Source: Bacteroidaceae bacterium
Lineage (GTDB): Bacteria; Bacteroidota; Bacteroidia; Bacteroidales; Bacteroidaceae
Reading direction: 5' to 3'
Assembly (NCBI GenBank): GCA_017619335.1
Contig: JAFZSP010000002.1
Span: forward strand, 1-60,704
DNA length: 60,704 bases
Positions 41,333-51,194 of the stretch are shown here, one piece after another. The position numbers and the translations under genes were made by a program. The notes under the pieces were generated by a model. The model worked only from the letters and a program-made list of their open reading frames with translations. It had not been told where the DNA came from and searched no databases. The stretch's first letter is position 1. The number at the start of each line of letters is the position of its first letter.

Positions 41333-43162
41333 TTAACGGATAACCATAACGAATCCGCCTCGTGGCTGGCAGTTGATGCTTGTGGGGAGTGTGTTTGCAG
41401 TCTTGATGTCCCAGGGCTGCTCCTTCTGTCCGCTGTCCAAGAAGAGGGTGGCGGTGCTGTTCCCCTTGAGGAAAGTGAGTGGCACAGAGAGGGTCTGCGC
41501 CTCGTCGCGACCATTGATGCCTGCCACGTACCAGGTGCTGCCGCTGCGGCGTGCCAGCACGGCACTCTCGCCGGGATAGCCGCTGATGAAACGGGTCTCA
41601 TCCCAGGCTGCGGGCAGCTGGGAGAGGAAGTCACGCACCTGCTGGGGCTGTGCCAGGAAGCTCTCGGGACGGTCGGCCAAGTGCTGGAGGCCGCTCTCGA
41701 AGAGGACAGTGAGTGCCAGCTCGTGGGCGTGGGTGGTGATGTGAGGATGCTGTGAGTCACTGAAGGCGCAGGGGGTGTAGTCCATCGGGCCAATCACGTT
41801 GCGGGTGTAGGGCAGTGTGGCGTTGTGACGGGCAGCCTTGGCCGTGAAATGTGGCACATTGTTGTACCACTCGGCACCATAGACGCCCTCGGTGGAGAGC
41901 AGGTTGGGATAGGTGCGCTGCCAGCCGCGAGGTACGCTAGCCCCGTGGAAGTTGATGGCCAGATGGTGGCGGGCGGCACTCTCCATCAGGTCGATGCAGT
42001 AGTCCATATTCATCTGATTGTCACCGCTGAAGAAATCCACCTTCACGCCTGCCACGCCAATCTTCTCACACCAGGCAAACTCCTTCTCGCGGTCGGCAGG
42101 TTTGTTCAGGCGGAACTTGGGCCCCGGGGCGCCATCCAACCAACCCACGGAGGAGTTGTACCAGATCATCGGTTTCACGCCTTTCTCCTTGGCGTAGGCC
42201 ACAGCGTCCTCGATGGTCTTGCCCTCGTTGGAGGCCAGCTTGTCCATCTCGTCCCACTCGGCGTCGATGAGCACGTAGGGCAGCTTCAGCGTGGCGGCCA
42301 GATCCACGTATTTCTTGATGATATTGAAGTCGTTGGAGCCGTGATTGTAGGCCCAATAGACCCAGGAGACCACACCGGGCTTCACCCACTGAAGGTTCTC
42401 CAACTGGGTGGGCTCGCTGACGTCTGTCACCAGTGTAGATTCCACGATATCAGCCAGTTTGCCGATGATGACGACGCGCCAGGGGGTGTGCCAGTCGCCC
42501 AGCAGCAACAGGTCGTTCTTGTCTGGCTGCACACGGAAGACCTCGCCGTCGTTCACGAGGCTGGAAGCACTCTGCCGGCGCTGGATGTTGGCCTCGGTGA
42601 TGAGTGTGAACACGCCGCTGCGGGGTTCCACGAGCAGGGGATAGCCCCAACGTGTGTTCAGCTGGTCCAGCACCCTCGAACCGCCGAAGCCGCCCGTCTT
42701 GTGAACCTTGTTGGTGGTGTTCAGGGGGAAGAAATCCTCGTAGCCGTCGCTCCACTGTTGCATCCAGCGGCGAGTGCCCTCGGGGATGATGTAGGCGGTC
42801 TGCTCCTCGGGAGCCTTGGTGTCCTGCAGACCCATGTATTCGTAGCGGAAAGCCAGACCGTCGTTGTACAGTCGCATGACAAGGGTGCCCATCCGGTACT
42901 CGTTGGCCTCGTTGGTGCAGTGCAGGCGTTTGCCGGCCAGCATCTGGTAGTCGGCGGTCACGCGCTGGGCGGTGGCGCGATTGAGGTCGGCGGCAGTCAC
43001 GGGAAGCCGCAATTCCATCACTTGCTGTTTCTGGAATTTCACAAGGCATTTGCCGTTGATGACTTCCAGGGTGATTTTACCATTGGGCGACGTCAGTGCT
43101 TTCGCCGCCACCGTCATTGTCAAGCCCGTCAATGCGAGCCACAAGAAGAGTCTTTTCATCAT
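41333..43162 (-). CDS. Glycoside hydrolase family 97 (SusB-like fold), probably retaining type
   Basis: A periplasmic or exported enzyme of 609 residues with a signal peptide (1-20). The N-terminal beta-sandwich (~22-260) and the TIM barrel (from ~265: VSWVYWAYNHG) match GH97. In this family inverting alpha-glucosidases (SusB) use Glu pairs, while retaining alpha-galactosidases use an Asp after barrel strand 4. Here VAGVKVDFFSG places D376 at that position and STEGVYGAEW supplies E425 as a possible acid/base, so a retaining galactosidase-like enzyme is favoured. It has its own promoter, divergent from the DUF554 gene. Confidence 0.88.
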   Translation of the reverse strand: MMKRLFLWLALTGLTMTVAAKALTSPNGKITLEVINGKCLVKFQKQQVMELRLPVTAADLNRATAQRVTADYQMLAGKRLHCTNEANEYRMGTLVMRLYNDGLAFRYEYMGLQDTKAPEEQTAYIIPEGTRRWMQQWSDGYEDFFPLNTTNKVHKTGGFGGSRVLDQLNTRWGYPLLVEPRSGVFTLITEANIQRRQSASSLVNDGEVFRVQPDKNDLLLLGDWHTPWRVVIIGKLADIVESTLVTDVSEPTQLENLQWVKPGVVSWVYWAYNHGSNDFNIIKKYVDLAATLKLPYVLIDAEWDEMDKLASNEGKTIEDAVAYAKEKGVKPMIWYNSSVGWLDGAPGPKFRLNKPADREKEFAWCEKIGVAGVKVDFFSGDNQMNMDYCIDLMESAARHHLAINFHGASVPRGWQRTYPNLLSTEGVYGAEWYNNVPHFTAKAARHNATLPYTRNVIGPMDYTPCAFSDSQHPHITTHAHELALTVLFESGLQHLADRPESFLAQPQQVRDFLSQLPAAWDETRFISGYPGESAVLARRSGSTWYVAGINGRDEAQTLSVPLTFLKGNSTATLFLDSGQKEQPWDIKTANTLPTSINCQPRGGFVMVIR

Positions 43163-43218
43163 ATTAAAAATTCATATAACTAATTTCGTTCACCTACTTA
43201 AAAATTCAAATTTGGTGG

Positions 43219-43249
43219 CAAAGTTAACCTTTCTCGGGCAAATGGCAAA
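43219..43249 (-). promoter_or_regulatory. Promoter of the GH97 gene (TTTG-N19-TAACTTTG, minus strand)
   Basis: On the minus strand, TTTG at 43246-43249 and TAACTTTG at 43219-43226 are separated by 19 bases, an ideal Bacteroides promoter. The ATG lies ~57 bases further on. Confidence 0.75.
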
Positions 43250-43289
43250 GAAAATGGTGGAAAAATTTCGGCAATGATATATTTTTCAC

Positions 43290-43297
43290 TACCTTTG
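43290..43297 (+). promoter_or_regulatory. -7 box TACCTTTG for the DUF554-GH20 operon
   Basis: TACCTTTG matches TAnnTTTG, 31 bases before the ATG at 43328. This supports the internal start over the longer frame from 43274. Confidence 0.6.
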
Positions 43298-43327
43298 CAA
43301 CCAGAATGGAAAAAAAGAACACATAAG

Positions 43328-44020
43328 ATGATAGGAACCATCGTCAACACCGCCACCATCATTGCAGGAACCATCGTGGGAACGCTGCTGGGCCGCGGCA
43401 TCAGGGAAAAATACAAGGTCGGACTCTATAACGCACTGGGTCTGGCCTCCTTGGCCATCGGTCTGAATGCCACCATCACGCACCTGCCCAAGAGCGAGTA
43501 CCCCGTTCTTTTCATCGTCTCGCTGGCCGTCGGCAGCGTCGTGGGAACGTGGTTGGATATTGACGGAAGGTTCCACCGCCTGATAGAGAAACGCTCCCGC
43601 GCCAGCAACGGCCGCAGCCTGGCCGACGGCCTGTCCACCGCCATTCTGCTCTACTGCATTGGCCCGCTATCCATGTTGGGACCTGTGATTTCAGCCTTGC
43701 AGGGCGACCACACCTTCCTCTTCACCAACGCCACGCTGGATTTGGTCACCGCCACGGTTTTCGCCTCCACCTACGGCTTCGGGATGATTCTGGCGGCACC
43801 TGTGCTGTTCCTCTGGCAGGGCCTGTTCTATGTCACCGCCAGGCTCTCGTCCCAAGCCGTGAGTGATGCCCTGATGGCAGAACTCCTCATCGTCGGAGGA
43901 CTGATGATTACCGCCAGCGGTCTCTCCCTCCTGAATCTAAAGGACTGCAAGACGCTCAACCTTCTCCCTGCCCTACTCGTCCCTGTCCTTTGGTTCCTGA
44001 TCGTTCATTTCATTCAATAA
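43328..44020 (+). CDS. DUF554 family membrane protein
   Basis: The 230-residue product begins MIGTIVNTATIIAGTIVGTL and has six or seven hydrophobic helices with short loops, matching DUF554 (YdfK-type) inner-membrane proteins of unknown transport function. The start at 43328 places the first helix at the N terminus as in the family. The stop is 12 bases before the GH20 gene, so they are probably co-transcribed. Confidence 0.85.
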   Translation: MIGTIVNTATIIAGTIVGTLLGRGIREKYKVGLYNALGLASLAIGLNATITHLPKSEYPVLFIVSLAVGSVVGTWLDIDGRFHRLIEKRSRASNGRSLADGLSTAILLYCIGPLSMLGPVISALQGDHTFLFTNATLDLVTATVFASTYGFGMILAAPVLFLWQGLFYVTARLSSQAVSDALMAELLIVGGLMITASGLSLLNLKDCKTLNLLPALLVPVLWFLIVHFIQ

Positions 44021-44032
44021 AAAACTACACCC

Positions 44033-46054
44033 ATGAAACGTCTTTCTTCTCTTCTCCTTCTCTCCTTGCTGGCCCTTTCTCTGAACGCCAAAACAGAGGC
44101 CAATCCGCGACCGTTCACGATTCCTGCCATTCATGAATGGAAAGGTGGAACGGGCACGCTCGTGCTCACTCCCAAGAGTCGCATCCTCTATTCCGACTCC
44201 CGCCTGCGCACCGCCGCCGAGTTGCTGGCCGCCGACCTGCAACACGCTGGCCTGCAACTGACAGTGACAGAGGGCCATAAGGCTGCCGACACCGACATTC
44301 TCTTCCTCTACAAGCCCCAGAAACAATTAGGCGAGGAAGGTTACACAATGGATATCGCACGTTGCGTCCGAGTGGAAGCCACCGAACGTGGCGCCATGCA
44401 CGCGGTGCAGACGCTGCTCCAAATCGTTGAAGGAAACAGAGGGGCAGCACAAGCCTTCAACCAGCAAGCGGCACAAGCCTTCTCTTTCCCGCAAGGAAAA
44501 ATCGCCGACCGTCCCGACTATAAGATTCGCGGCTTTATGCTGGACTGCGGACGCAAATACATACCACTCAGCTACATACGCAACCTCGTCCGCACGATGG
44601 CGTACTACAAATTGAACACCCTCAACGTTCACCTCAACGACAACGCGATGCGTCAACTCTTCCATAATAACTGGGACGAGACCTACGCCGCCTTCCGCAT
44701 GGAGAGCGAGCGCTTCCCCGGACTCACCGCAGAGGACGGCCACTACACCAAGGCAGAGTTCCGCCAGTTTATCCTGGATGCCGCCAAGTTGGGTGTGGAA
44801 ATCATCCCCGAAATCGATGTGCCGGCCCACAGCCTCTGCTTCTCACACTATCGTCCAAGTCTCGGCTCCAAGGAGTTCGGAATGGACCATTTGGAACTGA
44901 CCAACCCGGAGGTCGTGCCCTTCGTGGACAGCCTCTTCGCAGAGTACTTGGAAGGTCCCGAGCCCGTCTTTGCCGGGCCGCGCGTCCACATAGGAACCGA
45001 CGAGTATAGCAATAAGAAACAAGACATTACAGAGCGCTTCCGTGCGCTGGCCGATCACCTGATTCACACAGTAGAGTCCTACGGCAAGCAGCCCTGCGTC
45101 TGGGGCTCGCTGACCCATTCACGAGGCACCACGCCCGTGAAAGTGGAGAACGTCCTGATGTATGCGTGGTACAACGGCTATGCAGAGCCAGACTCTATGA
45201 TGCAGCTTGGTTATCAGCTCGTTAGCATCCCTGACCGCTTTCTTTACATCGTGCCCGCAGCAGGTTACTATTACGACTACCTGAATATACCTTATATTTA
45301 TAAGGAGTGGACGCCCGCTCAGATTGGCAAGAAACGCTTCCAGGAGTATGACCCGCACATCGAAGGTGGAATGTTTGCCCTGTGGAACGACCACGTGGGC
45401 AACGGCATCTCTGTGGCAGATATCCACCACCGCACGTTCCCTGCCCTGCAGGCAATGGCCGAGAAGTGCTGGAAGACAGACTCTGTGCGCACTTGTGACG
45501 AGTGGCTACGGCTGGCCTCCGGCATCGGCGAAGGGCCAGGAATCAATGATCTCGGACGTTACCCCAAGGGCACTGTCCTCAGTGAAGCAACGGTGAAACC
45601 CGCCTCCACACGTGCTGTGCCTTTCATCGGATGGCCCTATCGCATCAGCTTTGATATTGAGACGCCCGCCACAGCTGCTGCCACCACCACAGCCAGTGCC
45701 GCTCTCCCCCTCACTGCTGAGGACAGAGGCACCGCCCTCTTCCGCGATGACGAGGCAGAGTTCTACCTCTCCGACCCCGCCAGCGGACGCATCGGCTTTG
45801 CACGTGACGGCTATCTCTTCACCTTCCGCCACAGCCTCCAGCCTGGCGTGAAAGAGCACATCAGCATCGAAGGGGACAACCGCGAGACACGCCTCTATGT
45901 GAACGGCAAGCTCACTGAAACGCTCGGCCGCAGCGAGTATATCGGTTTGGAAAACAGAAAGATGTACATCAACCGCACACTCCGTTTCCCCCTCCAGCGC
46001 ACCGACGGCAACCTGCGCAGCCGCGTTACCAACCTCCAGGTGGAAAGCCGGTAA
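44033..46054 (+). CDS. Glycoside hydrolase family 20 beta-N-acetylhexosaminidase
   Basis: The signal peptide is 1-19 (SLNAK). The GH20b-like N-terminal domain (~30-155) is followed by the catalytic barrel (~165-500): RGFMLDCGRKYIPLSYIRNL, EIIPEIDVPAHS, and the Asp-Glu pair D323-E324 in HIGTDEYS, which performs substrate-assisted hydrolysis. The C-terminal ~130 residues look like a concanavalin-like (LamG) beta-sandwich. It releases terminal GlcNAc/GalNAc from host or fungal glycans; the HIGTDEYS form also occurs in lacto-N-biosidase-like enzymes, so the exact aglycone is open. Confidence 0.9.
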   Translation: MKRLSSLLLLSLLALSLNAKTEANPRPFTIPAIHEWKGGTGTLVLTPKSRILYSDSRLRTAAELLAADLQHAGLQLTVTEGHKAADTDILFLYKPQKQLGEEGYTMDIARCVRVEATERGAMHAVQTLLQIVEGNRGAAQAFNQQAAQAFSFPQGKIADRPDYKIRGFMLDCGRKYIPLSYIRNLVRTMAYYKLNTLNVHLNDNAMRQLFHNNWDETYAAFRMESERFPGLTAEDGHYTKAEFRQFILDAAKLGVEIIPEIDVPAHSLCFSHYRPSLGSKEFGMDHLELTNPEVVPFVDSLFAEYLEGPEPVFAGPRVHIGTDEYSNKKQDITERFRALADHLIHTVESYGKQPCVWGSLTHSRGTTPVKVENVLMYAWYNGYAEPDSMMQLGYQLVSIPDRFLYIVPAAGYYYDYLNIPYIYKEWTPAQIGKKRFQEYDPHIEGGMFALWNDHVGNGISVADIHHRTFPALQAMAEKCWKTDSVRTCDEWLRLASGIGEGPGINDLGRYPKGTVLSEATVKPASTRAVPFIGWPYRISFDIETPATAAATTTASAALPLTAEDRGTALFRDDEAEFYLSDPASGRIGFARDGYLFTFRHSLQPGVKEHISIEGDNRETRLYVNGKLTETLGRSEYIGLENRKMYINRTLRFPLQRTDGNLRSRVTNLQVESR

Positions 46055-46078
46055 CAGCACATTTCATTAAAAAACAGG

Positions 46079-47632
46079 TCAGTGAACAAAGACGCCTGCG
46101 CCGGAGCGGAGAAGCAGGCGGTCGTAGTTGTAGATATCGGGGAAGAATTCCAGAAGGTTTGACTCTGGATTGGGATAGGCGGTGAAGTAGATGATGAAGA
46201 GTGGGACGTGGGGCGTCACGTCGTGGTAGGTGAGTAGTCGGAGGGGCCGCTGTCGGGGTTGTCCCTGTTGCTCTTGCTTGCGCAGGTCACGGAGGAAGTC
46301 GCGTCCACGGTCGGTCTCCGGAGGGAGGTCAATGGAGAGGCGCAGGCGGTCGATGGTCCATTCATCAGCGTCGGGCAGGAGGAAACAGGCAAGGTCGAAG
46401 GGGCGCTGAACGCGGATGCATCCGTGGGAAAGCGTGCGGCGTTCGCGTCGGAAAGCAGAAGGGTTGTTGGTGTCGTGCAGATAGACGGCGAAGTCGTTGG
46501 GAAAGCGGAAGACAAGGCGTCCAAGGCTGTTTCCTGCACCGCCGAACTGAGCGATGCGGAACCGTCCGGTCAGCATCTGGGCAGCTGTGACGGTGGAAGG
46601 CCGGAGCGTGTCGCCCGTGGAGCGCTCGATGATATAATAGTGATTACGAGCGAAGTAGGACGAGTCTCCTGCATGATGAGTAACCTCGTTCTTGATGATG
46701 TTCTGCGGGATTATCCATTCGGGATTTACTTGCAGATGTGTGATGCCGCTGTGAAGCAGAGGCGTCTTGGTGAGCGTGCTGCCACAGCAGATTTTCATAT
46801 TCAGGATGCTGTCCGTCCCGAAAGCCCAAAGCTGCTGGGCAGCCAGATTGACGACGATGCGGCGGCCATCGGTGGCAGGCTGAGTCATCTGCCAACGGCA
46901 GCGCTCGATATTCACTGCGAGTGTGCGGCGCTGCGCGTTGTCACGCACGGTGTCAATGGCGGCTCGCAGGGCTTCATAGACAGGCCCCGTCGGATGCGAG
47001 TCGCGGAGGTATTGGATGCGCTCATCGGAGGACAGCTGCTGGAGGGCTTCATCGTAATCGGGAGCTGTCACTTCATAGTCAAAGAGGCGGGCATAGTCCG
47101 TGCTGCCAATCTTGTAGTCCAACTTGTTGAGGAGCTTGTCGGGCCGCAGGAAACCATAGCGCTGGCCGGCACAGTAGTGAACGAAAGTGCACGAGAGGTT
47201 GTAATCTAATCGGGGCAGTACTTCGTTGATGCTCACGCACAAGGAATCGAAGGCGAGGCGGTGGACGATTTCCAGGTCACGGGCAATCTGCGGGAGGAGA
47301 AACGCGGTGGTGTCCAAGCCGTTGACAGGCAGTTCGCGACGCAGGACAGCCAACATGGAGTCGGCCTCGGGCGTCACCCCTAAACGGCTGAACCAAAGGG
47401 GCGTATCCTCAAATTGGGCGATATCCTCATAACGCTTTCTCACCACGATATGAGCCTTCCAGGAAGAGGTGTCGGCACGCAGCACCGCCTGCAAGTGGTG
47501 CTCCATCTGGAGGGTGTCCAGTTCATAGACGAAGGCTCCGAAGGCCGACAATTCCGCCTCCGTCTTCTGCGGTGCCGGCTGGCAGGAACAGAAGAGGAAC
47601 GCTACGAGGCAAAAGAAACAAATCTTTTTCAT
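46079..47632 (-). CDS. L,D-transpeptidase (YcbB-like YkuD) lipoprotein
   Basis: Lipoprotein signal with Cys17 (LFCSCQPAP). The scaffold region (~25-250) is followed by the YkuD catalytic domain (~255-440). It contains RIVVNLAAQQLWAF, then YLHDTN and the catalytic motif LSHGCIRV with the active Cys, and a capping subdomain (WIIPQNIIKNEV) typical of the YcbB type. It forms 3-3 cross-links or attaches proteins in peptidoglycan. It is the last gene of the hpt-adk-DUF4831-CotH operon, 18 bases after the CotH gene, and converges on GH20. Confidence 0.88.
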   Translation of the reverse strand: MKKICFFCLVAFLFCSCQPAPQKTEAELSAFGAFVYELDTLQMEHHLQAVLRADTSSWKAHIVVRKRYEDIAQFEDTPLWFSRLGVTPEADSMLAVLRRELPVNGLDTTAFLLPQIARDLEIVHRLAFDSLCVSINEVLPRLDYNLSCTFVHYCAGQRYGFLRPDKLLNKLDYKIGSTDYARLFDYEVTAPDYDEALQQLSSDERIQYLRDSHPTGPVYEALRAAIDTVRDNAQRRTLAVNIERCRWQMTQPATDGRRIVVNLAAQQLWAFGTDSILNMKICCGSTLTKTPLLHSGITHLQVNPEWIIPQNIIKNEVTHHAGDSSYFARNHYYIIERSTGDTLRPSTVTAAQMLTGRFRIAQFGGAGNSLGRLVFRFPNDFAVYLHDTNNPSAFRRERRTLSHGCIRVQRPFDLACFLLPDADEWTIDRLRLSIDLPPETDRGRDFLRDLRKQEQQGQPRQRPLRLLTYHDVTPHVPLFIIYFTAYPNPESNLLEFFPDIYNYDRLLLRSGAGVFVH

Positions 47633-47650
47633 ATTCTAAACCCTCGATCC

Positions 47651-50600
47651 TCACCTCATCACCTTGCGGCTGGTGCCATCGGAGTAGCGGATAATGTAAA
47701 GTCCGGCAGGAAGAGCCTGGAGGTCACGTCCGAGGAAGAGTCCACCGATTGTGTAGTAGCCTGTGACAGCCGCCGAAGGTGTGAAAGCAGCGGAAGCAAC
47801 ATCCTGTGCACCAGTATCATATCCACCATCCTGACCTATGAGACAGTCAGGCGTACAGCGCGCGTTGGGTCGTCCGATGGAGGGACGGTTCATGCAGTAG
47901 AAATTGAGACCGCCGTCGGGATAGCGCCCCACAGACTGCTTGTCCGTGTGCGTCGTGTAGGTGAAGAGGTCGGCGAACGTGGCCAGGGTCGGGTGCTCTT
48001 GGAAGAACGCTGCGTTGGCACGGACGAAATCCTCCGAGGAAGTGAGCAGCACGACTTCCCCTTCCCTATTGCCCAGCTTGAAGCCCGTGTGCAGCTGTGG
48101 CGTGGCAAAGGCCGAAGGCTCGGCGGGCAAGAGCTTGTCGGCCCAGACGACAAGGTGCCCGCGGGCTGGGATAATCGTATTGGCAACGGTGGCGGCAGGA
48201 ATCTGGTATTTCTGCGGGACTTCGGTGTCATCACTGAGGTAGAGACCAGCGATATTCAGATCCGTGTCGGTGGTGTTGTAGAGCTCTATCCAGTCGTTCT
48301 TCTTGAAGTGGTCGTTGACAAAGATGCTGTTTCCAGCGCTGACCTCGTTCACCTTGATGGGTGCTGCGGCAGCGGCCAGCAGCTCTGCATCGGGCAATGC
48401 CTCGTAGGTGGCCACGATCTTGCCCAAATCCGAGCCTGCATAGGCGTCCAGCTCCAGCTCCGGATCTGTAGAAAGGAGGGCATCCTCACCCCGGACGTTG
48501 TGGATCAGTTCTGCCGTCCAATAAATGTCAGAGGATTGACCGTGTGTGTTGTGCACCTCCACTGCAATCACATTACGTCCGCTGCGAAGCCACTGATTAT
48601 CAATCACGAAGGAGCACTCCAGAGCCGTGGAACTGGCATAACTGGTGGAGTACTGTTCGTAGGTGGTCTCGCCGTCGGCCATCAGGTGACGCCCTATCTC
48701 GTGTCCATTCACATACACCACACATCCGTCATCTACATAACCTTTGAGCACGTAGGCATCAGTCGCCGTGGGAACTTCGGCCAGACGGAAGACCTTGCGG
48801 AAATAATAGGTCGGACGTTTGTTGTTGGGGTCGGAACCATAATCAATCGTCGTGGCGTAATCGGCTGAACCATTGATGCCTATATTGCCATAGCCGAAGG
48901 GAGCCTGACCGCTTTTCCATGCCGAAGTGCTGTAGCTCAAGTCCTTCCAATTCGTGCCGTGCAGGGAGCCTTGGTCGTAGTAGAACCAGGTGTCGTTGAT
49001 GTCAAAAAGCTTGCTGTCAAAAATCATCGTGCCCTCCCCCGACTTCTGCCATCCTGCAAACCGATAGCCCGCCGGACCCAGGGCAGTAAGCTTCATCGGT
49101 GCCTGCAGAGTCCCCCGGAAACGGCCCGTCGGCACTTCCTGTCCGTTGACAAGAATCATCGCACCTTTGACATTACTCTCCAGCTCCAGCGTGATGGGAT
49201 TCTTCAGGCCGAAGTAGTTGCGGAAGTTGTTCATGCGTGACGTGCGATTGTTGTTGATGCCGTTGATGAGAGTGTTTGCAGAGCTCCTGAGCGTACCGCC
49301 ATTGCCCTCGAAATCACTGGCTGTCATCATATAGTCGCGCATCGCATTGACAATCTGCTTGCTGCGCTCTTCCTCGAAAACGCTGCCGTTGACCAGGCAG
49401 AAAGCATCGATAAAACGTTTCTTGAAAGGCTGATGCTTGAGCATATTCAAGAAGATGTCTATGAGGAAGTTACGTCCCGTGTCATAACGCGAGTCATTGA
49501 GCGCGCCAGACAGATTGCTCAACATATTGGTGCTTCCGAAGCCGCTGTCCAGATCCATGAAGACCAGATGGAAACGGCCGTCGTTGCGGTCACGATAGCC
49601 CTTCACATTGTTGCTGTTGGTGAGCCAGTCACCACAGCCCACATAGCACTCCGCAGCCATATAGTTGCAGTATTCATCAATATCCACGAGCTCACAGATC
49701 TCATCATAGAGAGCAGTGTTCGCGGGCGTGTTGCCCAACCGCGTGGCCAGGCTCATCCACTGGCGGAACACCTTGTTGTCGCCCGTGCGCTGTTCATAGC
49801 CTCGACTGCCATTGATCTCGAACTGGTCCAGCTCATCATCATCAATGCCGTAGTTGCCGTAGGCGTGGTTTTTGTTGTTGGGCTCGCGCAGGTTGTAGGT
49901 GAAATAGAATTGGCCATTGATGAACACGTGCACGGGCTGCCACTCCTGACAATCCACGTAGAAGCCGCTGGTGAGGATAATCTGATGCGTACCTGCGTCA
50001 CGGATGCGACCGTAGCCGTCGTTGCCGCCGTTGCGCACCACGACGCCCTTGCTCTTGATGAAGGGCTTTCCCTGGAAGAAGCTGTAGGGCAGGAAGTTCT
50101 GACCCAGGTAGTACTTGCCGCCCTTGAGACGGAAGGAGGCGTTGGGCGCAAACTGGTTACGGCTCCAACCGCCACAGACCTCGAAGTCGCACTCCTGATT
50201 CAGCGCCATGAGGAACGAGCCGCCGTCATCATCGGGCACCAGGTACTCAAAGTTCACGGGCCGCTCCCACGAGCGGTTCTTGTTGGTGCTGTAACTCACG
50301 CCCTGTCCCGAGATTCCATTGGATCCCACGGTGTAGGCACCTATCTTATTGTCAAAGAGGTTGTCGTCATCGGTCACCACAGAAACGATGGGCATGTAGT
50401 AGTCCTTATCCTTATAAATAAAGGAACGCGTGAGGACAGAACTGGGCAGGTAGCCGTCCTGGAAGAGGCGGAAACGGTAAACCATCGTGGTTCGACCGAC
50501 GCTGAAGCGCCCCGTCGTGGTGGTCTTGCCGTTGGTGAGGGTGGGTGTACTGCCGTCGGTGGTATAATACAGGGTGGCGCCTTGTGGGACTTTGACGTTG

Positions 50601-51190
50601 AAGGCGAAGGGTGTGTCAAAGACTTTTGCATCTGTATTTACCTCTGGCATAGGCAATTGCTCATCGGCAAAGGTACTGCCGGCGTTGGACGCAGCGGGCG
50701 TAGGCGTGGAACACCAGCGCCACTCGTCGCCGCCGTCCGTCGTGCGGGCGTAGCTGCACCGCTGGATAGCAGGCGGGAAGTCCTGTGACGTCAGGAGCTC
50801 GCCGCGTGTGTCGCTGATGTAAATGGTGCCGCCCTCGTAGTTGAGTTTGAAATTCACTTGCCGGTTGGCCTGTGAGCTGTATTTGTTGCCGGTGTCGTAA
50901 TGGTCAAACCAGAGGTTCTTGAAGCTGTGGGCTGAAATGGTCCCAATACCCGACGGCAGACGAAACATCTTGAGATTCAAGGAGTCCTCACTGATGTACA
51001 GGCCACTGAGGCTGATGGTGGCGTCGGTGGGATTGTACAATTCAATCCACCCGCCGTAGTTGAACGACGGGTCAATGAATCCATCTATATTGGCCACCTG
51101 AATCTCATTAATGATGAGATCGGAGACTGCAGCCCTTGCCGTCAGCGGCAGAGAGAGCAGAAATGATAGTATAAAGCGCCTGATGCTCAC
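47651..51190 (-). CDS. Secreted CotH-kinase-like protein with lamin-tail domains
   Basis: A 1179-residue exported protein with a GTG start (51190). Signal peptide 1-20; a lamin-tail-like (LTD) domain ~20-140; a chitobiase C-terminal-like module ~190-240 (TLYYTTDGSTPT); a CotH-type atypical kinase ~320-640 with VHVFINGQFYFTYNLREPNN and HLVFMDLDSGFGSTN. A beta-sandwich and a second LTD (~950-1080: APIKVNEVSAGNSIFVNDHF) follow. The C-terminal sorting-like tail reads IGGLFLGRDLQALPAGLYII. The kinase could phosphorylate secreted proteins or be a pseudo-kinase. Confidence 0.82.
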   Translation of the reverse strand: MSIRRFILSFLLSLPLTARAAVSDLIINEIQVANIDGFIDPSFNYGGWIELYNPTDATISLSGLYISEDSLNLKMFRLPSGIGTISAHSFKNLWFDHYDTGNKYSSQANRQVNFKLNYEGGTIYISDTRGELLTSQDFPPAIQRCSYARTTDGGDEWRWCSTPTPAASNAGSTFADEQLPMPEVNTDAKVFDTPFAFNVKVPQGATLYYTTDGSTPTLTNGKTTTTGRFSVGRTTMVYRFRLFQDGYLPSSVLTRSFIYKDKDYYMPIVSVVTDDDNLFDNKIGAYTVGSNGISGQGVSYSTNKNRSWERPVNFEYLVPDDDGGSFLMALNQECDFEVCGGWSRNQFAPNASFRLKGGKYYLGQNFLPYSFFQGKPFIKSKGVVVRNGGNDGYGRIRDAGTHQIILTSGFYVDCQEWQPVHVFINGQFYFTYNLREPNNKNHAYGNYGIDDDELDQFEINGSRGYEQRTGDNKVFRQWMSLATRLGNTPANTALYDEICELVDIDEYCNYMAAECYVGCGDWLTNSNNVKGYRDRNDGRFHLVFMDLDSGFGSTNMLSNLSGALNDSRYDTGRNFLIDIFLNMLKHQPFKKRFIDAFCLVNGSVFEEERSKQIVNAMRDYMMTASDFEGNGGTLRSSANTLINGINNNRTSRMNNFRNYFGLKNPITLELESNVKGAMILVNGQEVPTGRFRGTLQAPMKLTALGPAGYRFAGWQKSGEGTMIFDSKLFDINDTWFYYDQGSLHGTNWKDLSYSTSAWKSGQAPFGYGNIGINGSADYATTIDYGSDPNNKRPTYYFRKVFRLAEVPTATDAYVLKGYVDDGCVVYVNGHEIGRHLMADGETTYEQYSTSYASSTALECSFVIDNQWLRSGRNVIAVEVHNTHGQSSDIYWTAELIHNVRGEDALLSTDPELELDAYAGSDLGKIVATYEALPDAELLAAAAAPIKVNEVSAGNSIFVNDHFKKNDWIELYNTTDTDLNIAGLYLSDDTEVPQKYQIPAATVANTIIPARGHLVVWADKLLPAEPSAFATPQLHTGFKLGNREGEVVLLTSSEDFVRANAAFFQEHPTLATFADLFTYTTHTDKQSVGRYPDGGLNFYCMNRPSIGRPNARCTPDCLIGQDGGYDTGAQDVASAAFTPSAAVTGYYTIGGLFLGRDLQALPAGLYIIRYSDGTSRKVMR

Positions 51191-51194
51191 GACG